DNA of 64,000 bases from Eurosta solidaginis (lineage: Eukaryota > Arthropoda > Insecta > Diptera > Tephritidae), in contig NC_090322.1 of the NCBI RefSeq assembly GCF_040869045.1, positions 172,622,672-172,686,671 on the forward strand, in the 5' to 3' direction. A program made the position numbers and the translations under genes. Shown piece by piece: positions 23,229 through 33,595 of this stretch (position 1 is the first letter of the stretch; every line of letters starts with the position of its first letter). The notes below the pieces were generated by a model. That model ran no database searches. It saw nothing but the letters and a program-made list of their open reading frames with translations, and was not told where the DNA came from.

Positions 23229-23883
23229 GGCAAGGTGCACACGAGGCTTCGCGTCATAGACGCGTACAAGATATTTCATATAGCTACAATTTCTTTACGC
23301 CTCAAGATCTGCACACGAAGCTACTTTCGATGGTCGCTACAAAAAGCAAACAATTATTGAAAAAAATAAAAAATTAAATTTCTTCAGCTATATCCGTCCC
23401 CGAAATCAAAGGAAAATAGGTATTAAACGTTGTTTGCATCCCCGTGCCTTTTTAAATTATGAACGGCAATTTTAAACCACCGCGGACTAGAGAAAAGGGT
23501 GATTTCTAGTTTCCAACACTTTTTAGCCTTTTAAACGCTTCAACAATGTCTAACAATGCTGTTGTAATGTTTAATACTCTTTTTCGCTTTGATAATATAC
23601 CTTTCACGCACTTTTATTAACTAAAGTAACATTTTTTAACAAATTACACAAATTTGCATACAAAAATGTAAACAAACATCTTGTTCTTCCTTTTTTTCAA
23701 GCGTACGTACGCTCAGCGACCAACATTGCTGTACGCTTAGCTACACGAAAATTTCATGCTTTGTCGCTTTCATGCAGCTGACGCCTCGTATGCAACTCTC
23801 CATTCAAATACATGTGTTCGGCATCAAAGCGTACAAATTTCGCCTGTAGCGTCTATGACGCGTAGCCTCGTGTGCACCTTGCC
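23229..23883. mobile_element. 655-bp MITE, copy 2 (TSD TTA)
   Basis: Same family as 9,329-10,013, opposite internal orientation. Starts GGCAAGGTGCACACGAGG and ends in its complement. TTA flanks at 23,226-23,228 and 23,884-23,886. The empty site CACTTACAATTATGAAAG is present in the window at about 19,257 and 25,620. Confidence 0.9.
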
Positions 23884-23985
23884 TTACAATTATGAAAGCA
23901 CTTCACTCAAAAAAATATAACACGGCAGCAATATATTATATTCCTTTTCTTTGTACAAAATGGCTTGGATAATAAAATATAAACG

Positions 23986-24279
23986 CAGACATCAACATAG
24001 TCCAGCGAATTAAAACGCAGCGGCTGCGCTGGCTAGGCCATGTTATGCGAATGAAAGATGATGCTCCGGCCAGGAAAGTGTTTCTATCGGAACCCGCCTA
24101 TGGAAGCAGAGGTAGAGGGCGGCCCCCACTCCGTTGGAAGGACCAGGTGGAAAACGATTTAAACTCCCTTGGTGTGACCAATTGGCGCCGGTTGGCGGAG
24201 CGAAGGAGCGACTGGCGCGCCTTGTTGGACGGCCATAACCGTTTAGACGGTTAAGCGCCAATTAAGTAAGTAAGTAAGT
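23986..24279 (+). pseudogene. RTE-clade LINE, 5'-truncated 3' end
   Basis: The frame reads RLRWLGHVMRM, then RGRGRPPLRWKDQVENDL and WRRLAERRSDWRALL, the typical C-terminal tail of RTE/BovB-type ORF2, and stops at 24,255. After it comes a short (TAAG)n microsatellite tail (24,263-24,279), as expected for RTE elements. Inserted in a Harbinger element. Only the last about 80 codons are present. Confidence 0.8.
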
Positions 24280-24469
24280 TTCATTGTTTTTTTGCAAATT
24301 TTCTTTAATTTATTTTGTTCCAATGTTGACACATTCCGTACAAACAGCTGATTTCGAAAAATCATTTGCTCTTCCTCTTCTCGTTACGATTCCGTCGTAA
24401 TGCAGAATACCCAACTTCGATTTAAGCGGAGCGTAGAACGGGAACGTAATCGAATGCAGAATAGGGGTG

Positions 24470-24880
24470 ATTGTTTGTAGGTTGGTGCCTTCCCTAGCTA
24501 GCTCATCCACAGCGCAGTTTCCTGAGATGTCACAGTGGCCAGGAACCCATATTATGCTCAGGTTGCAATTGTCAGCTACTTTGTTGAGGGTTTCTCTGCA
24601 CTTCAACGCCACTAGTGATGAGGTGTTACTGCATTGAAGGGATTTTATGGCTGGGATATGACTGTCCGAGAAAATTGAAAAAAAAAAATGGGTCACCTGT
24701 AGGTTTGCGAGATAGAGGGCTGCTTCCCAGATAGCTATAAGTTCAGTCTGAAAAACACTACAGTGGTCGGTTAAGCGTAAGCTCTCGCTTAGAATGAGCT
24801 TTTCTGAGCATAATCCGCTGCCAACTCTGTTGATCAGTTTAGAGCCATCTGTAAAAACGGAGATTTCGTAACGTATACGC
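24470..24880 (-). pseudogene. LINE E, RNase H domain (5' half of the split copy)
   Basis: The minus-strand frame reads SVFTDGSKL (first Asp), CSVFQTELIAIWEA (Glu), IFSDSHIPAIKSL (Asp), and IIWVPGHCDISGNCAVDELA (His/Asp), i.e. a full RNase H. It continues into …NLQTI, where the Harbinger begins; the rest is at 7,791-8,241. A T-rich run near 24,680 changes the local sequence, but the frame is kept. Confidence 0.85.
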
Positions 24881-25049
24881 GTGTAAAAAAAAACACGGCT
24901 ATTGTATATGAACTTTCGAGTACTCCATGATGAAAATTAATTACACTAGGAATTTTGAGGTACAATCTCAGGCTCACTCTTTTTGGATAACGACGTCGTA
25001 TTTCTGAGGAAATCCCAATACTTATATTACAGACCAAATGAATCCCGCT

Positions 25050-27791
25050 TAGAGATATACGCCGCCGCCGCCGATTTTGGTCGTTTTTCGCACGCCGCCG
25101 CCGAATGTCAAAAATATCGGCGTGGCGGCGCGGCGTCCGGCGCATTACTATCAGCCCTATTCTGCATTTCGACTTGGATTGGAATTTTTTCGATTTGGTA
25201 ATTTTGGTATTCTGTGTTCCAATCTTTTTCGATCCAACTTCGAATCGTTCGATTTTTTGTATTCTGCATTTCGATCGTAGTTCCGTTTTTCTAAGTTGTA
25301 AATTTTCGTATGCGTTGCTTTCAAACTCCATAAATAATGCCGCGGCTATTGATTCCATTATAATAGACAACTATAATTTGTGTCAGTTCGTTGGGTCCAG
25401 TTATATGCCAAAGCAAGCTGCTGGCGTAGAGGAAGGTGAAGCGAAAACGTAAACAATCCTTGCGCAAAGAATAAATAAACCTTTATAAAGTATTTTAGGC
25501 CAGTGCAATGAAATTAGCATCCTTAAAATTCAGAAAATATCAACTATATTCGTGCAGGAATCCGTTTTAACAAAACTTGGTGGCCACGACAGGGAATTGG
25601 CCAAAAGAACGACAAAAAAACACTTACAATTATGAAAGCACTTCACTCAAAAAATATAACACTGCGGCAATATATTCTATTCCTTTTTTTTTGTACAAAA
25701 TGGCTATAAACGTTTTTCAGTGTTTTTTTACAAATTTTCTTTAATTTATTTTGTTCCAATGTTCACACATTCCGTACTAACAGCTGATTTCGAAAAACCA
25801 TTTGCTCTTCCTCTTCTCTTTACGATTCCGTCGTAATGCAGAATACCAAACTTCGATTTAAGCGGAGCGTAGAACGGGAACGTAATCGAAATGCAGAATA
25901 GGGGTGTATATTTTCTACTCGTTTAAGACTGTTTAGGCCATTTATTTTCATGTCGAAAATTGGTCGGATATGGTCGAAAGTGGTATCAACGGATGCGCAT
26001 CACTGCCAGTTATAAGAAACTAATTTCGAAATTTAACTCTTTATAACTATTCAAAAGTTATTTAAAATAACAGGCGCTTTCGATGTTAGCTTAACACGGA
26101 TTTTGCATCACCCAATTCAGCAAGTTATTAAAATATACTAAAAGAAAAGTTATGTCATAAATGTATATTGTAATGTGTATTGCATTTTTGAAAAAATTAA
26201 TAATGAAAAATTAATTCGAATAAAATGACCCAAGGCGAACTTGTTTTTAAATTGTCCTCAAGAATAAGCGAAATCAGTGATGCAAAATCCTTTAGTAGGT
26301 TCTAGGGGCATAAACACTCCTTTGAAATTATTCGTACCTCATACTTAAGTTGAGGATATACATATGTACTTATGAGAAGGGTTTGAAAAATCACTAAGTC
26401 TTGCATTCAAACATCTATTGTTTATTTGCGAAACTATACAATAGCGTCTGAAATGTTAATTTTGATTTTCACACTTCATCCTTCAACACCCAAGTCTCCC
26501 GGTTTGACATTTCCTAAAGTTGGCGGCCCTATCCAAAACTAGTCCCTTGGAGTGAATCAGATTGATTATAGCCTATCAACCAATTTTAAATATCACCTAC
26601 ACGTTACGGCTCCCTTTACAATTGTGAATACGTAGGCACATATATCTACCAGGTGAGGCTTTCTCCTTCGCAAGAACACTCAAAGTGGTGAAGCAAAAGC
26701 TTTCCCAAGACAGTGGAACTAATGACCGTGTGTGATAGTACCCTAACGTAGTGGACAGTCGAACTTGTCTGAAAACTGAAGCTACGCGGTCATCCATAAT
26801 GAGCTCCTATATCGTAAGGCCGGAAAACAGTAGTTAACAACTTTCAACTTAAAATCCGTCGACTTTCATTCTAAATTTGATTTAACGAAGACTACTGAAA
26901 TCAATGTTGTGAACACAACATCCATCCACATGACATCCACTTAGACTGCTTATGATTTCGAGGGCGGCATCTTTGGCCAAATAGTCACTCCCTAACGTTT
27001 CAAGGTGTAGCTCGGTAGCATAGCGCGACAAAAGCATCCGTTGGAAAATCTTCGGAGCTACACCTAGAGCTTCTAGGAAAGTGAAGTCGACGAAGGTATG
27101 AGTTCAAAGTCGCAGTCCTATAGCTTCTGTACTGGCATATGGTGTGAGGCTCAGGAGGCGTGGTAGCGACTGGTGGTAGGGATTCCTACTCTTCGCACAT
27201 CGGAAATTGTAGCTCTTAAAAACAGCCGAAAAAAATGGAGGTGCCCTGTGCCACGATAGTCTTGAGTATTAATAGACCATTAATAGCAACCCTAAGTCGC
27301 CTTTATGCGTGACCGCCAAGGAGGGACAAATGATTTAAAGAAATTGTGTTCGCGACGATTATTAGGAGTTAACCCTAGGTGAAACTACGCTTTGCACGAG
27401 ATATACAGGCAAATGTGTGACTATTTTATGTATCTCTATTTCTTTTCAGCAGACGCAGCAGTACCAATTCCAAAGACCGGGGTTAGGTTCGAAGCCTCTC
27501 TGGAGCAAGCGAACGAGGGACAATCACTTCGCAAGGAGCTACTCCTGAAAATTTTTGAACGGTCTGCGAGATTTTGATGCAAAAACCGCGGATCTTTCCG
27601 AAATGGCCAACACGTTGATTTCCTTAAATACATATAAGCAAAACCTTTCCTAAATATTATTTTTTTAAATAGAAAAATCAAGCTTTTAAAGTAAGAACAC
27701 CGGCGTACGCCAGCGCGCCGCCTACGCCGCCGCCGGTATATAATAGAGCCTACGCCGCCGCCGCCGATAAAGTGATCGGCGTAAACCTCTA
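25050..27791. mobile_element. hAT-like element with 8-bp target duplication
   Basis: TIRs TAGAGATATACGCCG (25,050) and CGGCGTAAACCTCTA (27,791), followed inward by (GCC)n-rich DNA at both ends. ATCCCGCT flanks both sides (25,042-25,049; 27,792-27,799). An 8-bp duplication with TAGAG ends fits the hAT superfamily. The interior (25,907-27,680) shows no recognisable transposase; small ORFs at 26,597-26,797 and 27,392-27,577 are not identified. It contains a Harbinger MITE. Confidence 0.75.
25152..25906. mobile_element. Complete Harbinger-family MITE (755 bp, TSD TAT)
   Basis: Left TIR CAGCCCTATTCTGCATTTCG, right TIR ending CAGAATAGGGGTG. TAT flanks at 25,149-25,151 and 25,907-25,909. This is the only uninterrupted short copy and the best reference for the family. 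It lacks the transposase section present at 18.75-19.0 kb. Confidence 0.85.
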
Positions 27792-27802
27792 ATCCCGCTA
27801 CG

Positions 27803-28151
27803 CTACAAGACAGGTACCCGTTACCTAATCGATTACTTAATCGTTACCAATAACTTGGTCACCAATTATCGTCTTAATGACTTTTACATTGCTGTCGTGA
27901 AAAAGGTAACGCATGCGCTCTCTCAAAATAGTGTACGTGTGACTCGCTTTCTCGCTCTTACCTATTGTGTTTTTGACATTCCTTCTTGCTCGATGTGATT
28001 TATATTTTTAAGTTACTTCATTAGGTATGTTTTCGTTATCGCTAACCAAAACATATGCAATAACAACAACACGGGTAACTGGCCTATCGGTTACCCGTAC
28101 CGGTTACCTTCTGTCAATTCGCTTTTTATATGAATGAAACGCGTCCCTTTA
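27803..28151. repeat. Repeat Z, copy 2
   Basis: Near-identical to 10,370-10,709. Starts CTACAAGACAGGTACCCG; a matching inverted terminus GTCTTGTAG occurs at about 30,671. It may be the left end of an element reaching to 30,679 that contains the LINE, SINE and ligase block. Confidence 0.55.
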
Positions 28152-28159
28152 GTTTTTTG

Positions 28160-28400
28160 TTTTGCTTATAATGTGTCCCCACATGACACCAACCATCTCT
28201 TTAGCTGTATTGTGGAATCAACGCCTCTAACACTCCTCTCATTATGGTCCACCCCTGTTGAAACTTTCTGTTTCCTTGGACTCCCGTTAGAGGACATTGA
28301 TGACAATTTGTGATCTGTCGCACCTATTGGATGGGGCGAAGCACTGCTGCAACAAGAGCAGGCGGACAACCCGGAAAGAGAGGCAGGAACTGTATGACCC
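28160..28400 (+). pseudogene. LINE A, ORF2 C-terminal end and 3' UTR
   Basis: Encodes the end of the Jockey-like ORF2 (…SPHDTNHL, then FLGLPLEDIDDNL-stop). The 3' UTR has CACCTATTGGATGGGGCGAA. Abuts LINE C at about 28,400, the same junction as on the minus strand at 54.76 kb. Confidence 0.65.
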
Positions 28401-28875
28401 ATCGATCCCGAGCCGTTCCTGTCAGTTGGCTCACAGGGGCATTTATTAGGAGAGAGGGGGGGAGAGAAGAACACTGGAGCAATACGCCAGGTTTGAGACA
28501 ATCTAAGATACTGTTAGGAAGTTATAGCACAAGTCGCTACAGGGCAATAATAGACCTATCGAAAGATAACCGAAGAATCCCAAGAGCTTTCTTACAGGGC
28601 AAGCAGCCGTATGCAGAAAGTGCGCATACTATCGAATAACACATGTCGATTTTGTGATCGATCAGCAGACGGCGGACCATATCCTCCAAGAATACGAAGC
28701 AATCTCAAAACGTAGGGCTAAGTTTATGGGCTCACCATGGCCAGTGCATTCCCACATTTAATCCCTCAAGCCAAGGACTCTGCTAGGGTTCATCAAAGAA
28801 GTCGGCTACGATGAGGTGCTGTGAAGGAGATGTGCAAGTCACTGTGCAATCCTCAATAAATTATCTATCTACGTT
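28401..28875 (+). pseudogene. LINE C, C-terminal region and 3' UTR, copy 2
   Basis: Same block as 16,600-17,095, without the G-run (shorter G-rich stretch here): VSWLTGAF, HWSNTPGL, RYRAIIDLSKDNRRIPRA and the 3' UTR ending TCAATAAATTATCTATC. Confidence 0.65.
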
Positions 28876-28908
28876 CCGGTAACAAGCACCATTGAGGTAC
28901 TAACCCGA

Positions 28909-29230
28909 GGGATTCAAGGGGTTGTGTAGCGCAATATATAGCTTCTCCAACCCAATTGTCAACCTCACCTTCGAGCGGCGAATCCCGTTTCACTAACAGA
29001 CGAGGCTCTGGCGACCCCAAGCTCCTCAGGGAACTTGGGGGTGGGGAGGGAGGGATGGCCTGAAGGTTTAATGTGGCCATATAAATCGTTCCCGAGATGG
29101 TTGGGCCAGCACCTTAATGGTGCTGTTACCGGAGCGTATCGGATCTGTATCCGACAAAGGACCATCACATCGATAACACTCCCCAAAGCCTTCGGGGAGT
29201 AACCTAATCGCTACAACAACAACAACAACA
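28909..29230 (+). mobile_element. (CAA)n SINE, 5'-truncated, with 13-bp target duplication
   Basis: Flanked by GGTACTAACCCGA (28,896-28,908 and 29,231-29,243). The undisturbed target is present at 17,118-17,130. Body from GGGATTCAAGGGG to the CTCCCC...GGGGAG hairpin and the (CAA)n tail. A 13-bp duplication plus tail shows LINE-type target-primed insertion. Confidence 0.92.
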
Positions 29231-29243
29231 GGTACTAACCCGA

Positions 29244-29732
29244 CCATCTCCGGACCTATTGATATGACTACATTGAACCTTCTAGGGATTGAATATTAAT
29301 AATGACCGCAATGCGAAAGTCTGCTAAAATTTACCATTCTCCATGGAATGCTACATATATAACTTCCCACGTTTTGAATCAGTAATGAAAAGAGCAAAAT
29401 TTACTAAAATTTTAACTGGTTGTTGGTAAGGTGTTGATGTCCTCTCTTAACGCAATGTAATGGCAACGGCGACGCAGGGAAAATAATAAAAATCCTATAA
29501 ATCTACTGATCATAATTAATTAATCCCTCCCTTTCTATGCAGTCGTATGCATACATACATATGGGTTTTGTTCTCCAAACGCTATTTAAAGAAATCAATT
29601 GGTATTAACATGAACTTCGAAATCTTTGGTATTTGCCTTCTTCAGTTGATTTTCAACAAAAGCATGACAAATTATCACTAACAAATGCATACAAGTTGTT
29701 TATATATTTAATATGGTAGGCAATTTACTTAC
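29244..29732. repeat. Spacer duplicated with 17,131-17,610
   Basis: Near-identical partner of the block next to succinyl-CoA ligase copy 1. Probable intron sequence downstream of the exon on the minus strand. Confidence 0.5.
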
Positions 29733-30146
29733 CCTTTCTGGTGCGACGATCCTGGACAATCGGGCCTGACTAGACGAGATTTATTTTGCTTTAACATAGC
29801 GTGCTTAATGCGAACCATATCATGTTAGGGCACAATTTCGATTATGCAACCAATCAAAGAAATGTCGTGCTTGTAATACTGCTATGATAGCAGCAGCAGC
29901 TCCCGGTGGCGGCACATAAACAACAGTTGCATGCGGATCAGTTGCATTTTTTGCTTCGGCTGCAATTTTTAATCAATACAAATCAATATAAATTACCGAA
30001 GCAAATACTGGCAAACCAAGATGCGTAGTTCCACCCTTTTTTGGGAAAATACATCCAACCAATTTTGTACCGTATTCCAAAGCATGTTAGTTGTGGAAAG
30101 TACCTTGTTTACCGGTAAATCCTTGGCAAATGACACGTAAATCTGC
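29733..30146 (-). pseudogene. Succinyl-CoA ligase alpha fragment, copy 2 (two exons and an intron)
   Basis: Exon a (30,146-29,997) reads RVICQGFTGKQGTFHN and EYGTKLVG, then [13 protein letters not shown], the conserved CoA-binding region of the alpha subunit. A short intron (29,996-29,960, GT...AG) follows, then exon b (29,959-29,733) with [19 protein letters not shown]. One stop lies in exon a, and the shared Gln-to-stop change plus frameshifts in exon b. The intron shows it was copied as DNA, not from spliced mRNA. Confidence 0.85.
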
Positions 30147-30686
30147 ATTTTATTGTAGGTTTATTGTTGTTTTGGCATATCCTGAGCTGAATTGCACCCC
30201 GGCAGAGGTGATATATATTAAAATAATATAACATTTTTTTTATTATATAAAAATACACATGCGTATGAATGAAAAGCAGAGAGTAATTAATGCTGCTTTG
30301 GTTGTAGCGGGAGCGATTTAGTATGACCACCTGAAACCTTCTAGGCCATCCCGTCGATTCTATACAACTTTCAGATTCTAAAAACGGATCTCGACACACG
30401 TCTTTTGATACCACCTTTGTTTAGGTTGTGCACTGTCTTGAAAACGTTACCTTTTTTGGTTTTGGATATCGAATCTTCACAAGCACTTTTTTAGTTTTTT
30501 AGTTTAATTACCACAATTACAGTTTTTCATCGTTTTAAAATGTTTCCCGGAATAATTAATAAATTGTTGTATTAAGATGACGCTATCATTTCGATGACAG
30601 CATGAAACGTCGATGTGTTAGTGGAGAGCGAAAAAAGCTTTGAATGTGTGGGTGAACTGGTTACCTCCGTCTTGTAGGGTAATAGC
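30147..30686. other. SINE remnant and unidentified sequence
   Basis: About 30,230-30,370 matches 50,960-51,270 in reverse (a piece of the (CAA)n SINE and the ligase 5' flank). Near 30,670 is GTCTTGTAG, the inverse of the repeat Z end. No gene. Confidence 0.45.
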
Positions 30687-30946
30687 CATGGTTCAACTAT
30701 ATACAGGTTGGCTCATCTGTAAAGCAACAAAATATGTCTGTTCAAATTGTCAAAATCAGTGTATTGGTGTTGGTGCGAATGGTATGGAATGGGAACATAA
30801 AACTTAGCAGTTTTTGTATGTGTAAGTAAAATGTTGGCAATGTGTTGGTTTCATTTGCCATCTCCTTTTGACAATCCCTTCGACCATGCAATGACATAAA
30901 TAAAATCAGCTGATGAGATGAGCCAACCTGTACATAATTGAACCAT
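30687..30946. mobile_element. 260-bp MITE with 9-11-bp target duplication
   Basis: The ends CATGGTTCAA and TTGAACCATG continue as about 30-bp inverted repeats containing ACAGGTTGGCTCATCT. GGGTAATAGCC occurs directly on both sides (30,677-30,687 and 30,947-30,957). Because the ends are self-complementary the duplication is 9 to 11 bp. That length suggests a Mutator-like element, by inference only. Confidence 0.75.
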
Positions 30947-31056
30947 GGGTAATAGCCTATCGATTTTCGGGTAAAAGTTTTGACGTTTTATGTACTTCCG
31001 AAAACCATCATTTTGTTCCTTACATGCTTGGAGTGCAGCTAAAATGGTAATTCGTT

Positions 31057-31487
31057 ACGACAGCATGACACTGCTAATACGCGTCCAAACATATAAAATA
31101 AAAATTTCAACTCGTTCAAAAGATCCTAACGAAAACCCGAAAAAAAACCCGCGGGTACCTTCGAAACCGGGGGTTGTATCCGTAGTATTTTTGCTCAGAA
31201 CACTTTTCTGCGATGGCGGCCTTCGGCCGCGCTTTTAAAAAATTACCCTGGGTGAGTCCAACACCGGTTTGGAGACCAAAACTATATCCGCACAAAACAC
31301 TTATGTTCACAATCTTTTTTTTTGGGTACTACAACCACATGAAAATCGCCAAATTCAACTGCAAATATCTCCGGACAGAGATAAATTTTTCTTTTCCGCC
31401 TTATGATTATTTTTTTCAAGATTAATACGCGTCTTTTGACACCTCTCTCGATATTTTTGACGCGTATTAGCAGTGTCATGCTGTCGT
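31057..31487. mobile_element. 431-bp TIR element upstream of UROS
   Basis: Perfect 29-bp inverted ends starting ACGACAGCATGACACTGC (31,057) with GCTAATACGCG inside. The interior includes the palindromic GCGGCCTTCGGCCGC block also found in the element at 49,833. No ORF. It ends about 450 bp before the UROS start and could influence its promoter region. Confidence 0.75.
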
Positions 31488-31942
31488 GAAGAATTGCCGT
31501 TAAAATATGCAAAGAGTTTTATTGTTTGGGGTAAACTCAGTTTTGTTCTATCTAGTCATGGGCCTATTTTCAGCATGCAAGCATGTGAGGACGTATCTCC
31601 TAATCTAGGCAGAGGAAAGATAATACACAGATTAACATAGTTAGGCCCTAAAACAAATCTTGTGGTCACAAACATGCAACCCTGTCATTAAGAACAATTT
31701 AATCAGCTGTTTTGTCAAAACAATTATCACTTTCGTTTCCACCCACTTGCGTTGTTCAAATATAATAAGCCGATAAGCCATTTAATTTACATGCACTGTA
31801 TTTTACACGCTCCCAGCCACCTGCTCCTTTTAATACAAACATCATCATCTACAAACGTAAAAAGGTATTTAACAAAATATAAGAACTTGATAATTGTATT
31901 TAGTCATTCGTGTAACGTTAAGCGATTGAGTGATAGCACAAG

Positions 31943-32755
31943 ATGAGTGGCCGCCGCACAGTGATTATTTTCAAATCCGAATCGGAGAGTAGCGACCGGT
32001 ACGCGGAAGAACTACAATCCAATGGATTCAATCCAATATTTGTGCCCACACTAAGTTTCGGTTTCAAGAATTTAGAACAATTACGTGCCAAACTGCAAAA
32101 TCCTGATAGTTTTGCAGGCATCATCGTTACCAGTCCCAGATGTATTGAAGCAGTTTGTGAGGCATTGCAGTTTTCGGAACTGCATGCGGGTTGGAAACTA
32201 TTGCATAATTATGCAGTTGGCGAAGTGACACACAATTTGGCCTTATCATCGTTGCAACAACTTTTCACGCACGGCAAGCAAACGGGCAATGCACGAAATC
32301 TTGCTGATTTTATAGTGGATACATTTGATGGATCTCGCGATTTGCCACTGTTGCTGCCGTGTGGTAACTTACGCACTGATTTATTACTTTCCAAGCTGGT
32401 CGAAAATGGATTTCAAGTGGACGCCTGTGAGGTATACGAGACTGTTTGCCATCCGGCATTGGCCGATAATATGGAGCGTGCATTAAAAGCTGATAATATA
32501 GAATATTTTGCTTTCTTCTCGCCGTCGGGTGTTAATTGTGTATATGAATATTGCAAAGCGTACAATATAAATATGGATAATTGGAAATTGGTGGCCATTG
32601 GACCAAGTACCCGTTTGGCTCTTGAAGAGCGGGGATTGCCGGTGTTTCAAACAGCTGAACGACCATCTGTGGAATATCTCATTAAGGTGTTATTAAATCC
32701 CAGTGTAGGAAGAGCTAAACCGACCGGTGAAATAAAAGCGGTGGAGGAGCAATAA
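31943..32755 (+). CDS. UROS: Uroporphyrinogen-III synthase (haem biosynthesis)
   Basis: An intact 270-codon single-exon gene. UROS is a cytosolic enzyme that closes hydroxymethylbilane to uroporphyrinogen III with inversion of ring D, the fourth step of haem synthesis. Length fits the family (about 265 residues in vertebrates). The two-domain HemD fold is marked by VTSPRCIEAVCEAL (domain 2 start), YAVGEVT, LLPCGNLRTDLLLSKL with VYETVCHP, FFSPSGVN, and the C-terminal LVAIGPSTRLALEERGLPV. The start codon context (CACAAGATGAGT) is the first in-frame ATG. It is in a different setting from its TE neighbours: codon use is normal and there are no stops. A polyadenylation signal AATAAA lies at 33,050-33,055. 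Confidence 0.96.
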   Translation: MSGRRTVIIFKSESESSDRYAEELQSNGFNPIFVPTLSFGFKNLEQLRAKLQNPDSFAGIIVTSPRCIEAVCEALQFSELHAGWKLLHNYAVGEVTHNLALSSLQQLFTHGKQTGNARNLADFIVDTFDGSRDLPLLLPCGNLRTDLLLSKLVENGFQVDACEVYETVCHPALADNMERALKADNIEYFAFFSPSGVNCVYEYCKAYNINMDNWKLVAIGPSTRLALEERGLPVFQTAERPSVEYLIKVLLNPSVGRAKPTGEIKAVEEQ

Positions 32756-33049
32756 ATAGCGATCTGCTTTGCGATGTAACTTATTTGTTACATTTGGCTG
32801 TTGTTGAATTTACTCATTTATTTATTTTTTTATAAACTTTTTCAATGTAATGAGGCCTTCTTACTTACCATGTATTTTTAAATCTATCAGAAATGCGGTG
32901 TATATATACATATATAGGCATGTGCTCGATTGAGAAGCCCCACGCATGTGTTTGTTTAGGTAAACACACATTTAGCTACTAGGGTAAACAATCCGAAAGT
33001 TTTTTAATAATAAAAATATATCCCGGATGTGTCGGAATGTGTTGATAGA

Positions 33050-33055
33050 ATAAAG
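33050..33055 (+). terminator. Probable UROS polyadenylation signal
   Basis: AATAAA about 295 nt after the UROS stop, followed by a T-rich stretch. Other A-rich near-matches exist at about 33,009. Confidence 0.5.
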
Positions 33056-33583
33056 AGAATTTCTACAGTGTTTTTTTTTACCAAATATCAACGCCGAGTC
33101 TCTACCTGGCAACGGTAGAGCTGGACGAAGCCATTATAGAAAGTGTATGGCAATTAATCTAGTGGCTTCTAATATCCTTACGCATTCAATATATCAAAAT
33201 CAGCCTTTATAAAATGACGAAAATAAGGTGTATTTTTTCGTCCATTTTTTGCACGATATCTACTAAAGCCACTATGCCTAATAAAGCTTCATAACACACC
33301 AACATTTCTACTTCAGTTGGAAATATGCGCTGACGGAATTTCAGGTTTATAAAATGCAGAAAAGGCTGTTTAGAGCAAAAAGGTATTTAGGGCCGTTTTC
33401 TCATCTAGCCTTTAATTTTAGCGCACACTTTATCCTGCCATAAGTGAATTTTCGTTTCGTCAAGTTATTTTTAAATTAACGGTCACTTCACCTGCCCGTT
33501 AAAATTTGTTCTTATTTATATTCATATTCATATTTATAACAGCTGACATTTGGATTTTAGTTGATTATTTTTCCTAGCACAAC
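33056..33583. other. Intergenic, nothing recognised
   Basis: AT-rich, with no ORF or repeat that I can pair with others in the window. Confidence 0.4.
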
Positions 33584-33595
33584 AATATTAATTTT

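Larger units (their letters stand above)
8242..24469. mobile_element. Outermost PIF/Harbinger element, swollen by nested insertions
   Basis: The left TIR starts CAGCCCTATTCTG (8,242) and the right TIR ends CAGAATAGGGGTG (24,469). The flanks are ATT (8,239-8,241 and 24,470-24,472), and removing the element restores the LINE E frame. Its own DNA is recovered in pieces (8,242-8,871, 10,057-10,153, 19,766-20,054, 23,080-23,228, 23,884-23,985, 24,280-24,469). These include relics of a Harbinger-type transposase on the minus strand. Inserted into it are a TIR element (8,872), another Harbinger copy (10,154), a solo LTR (20,055), a MITE (23,229) and an RTE LINE end (23,986). A second left TIR at 8,564 shows that its left end is itself composite. 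Confidence 0.8.

Noticed and set aside
24834..25370. 178-codon minus-strand ORF
   Set aside because: It crosses the hAT-like and Harbinger boundaries and is formed by inverted-repeat DNA; no family signature.
31943..32755. UROS as a retrocopy, because it has a single exon
   Set aside because: No poly-A tail or target duplication found around it, and the frame is fully intact; a single-exon native gene is the simpler reading.
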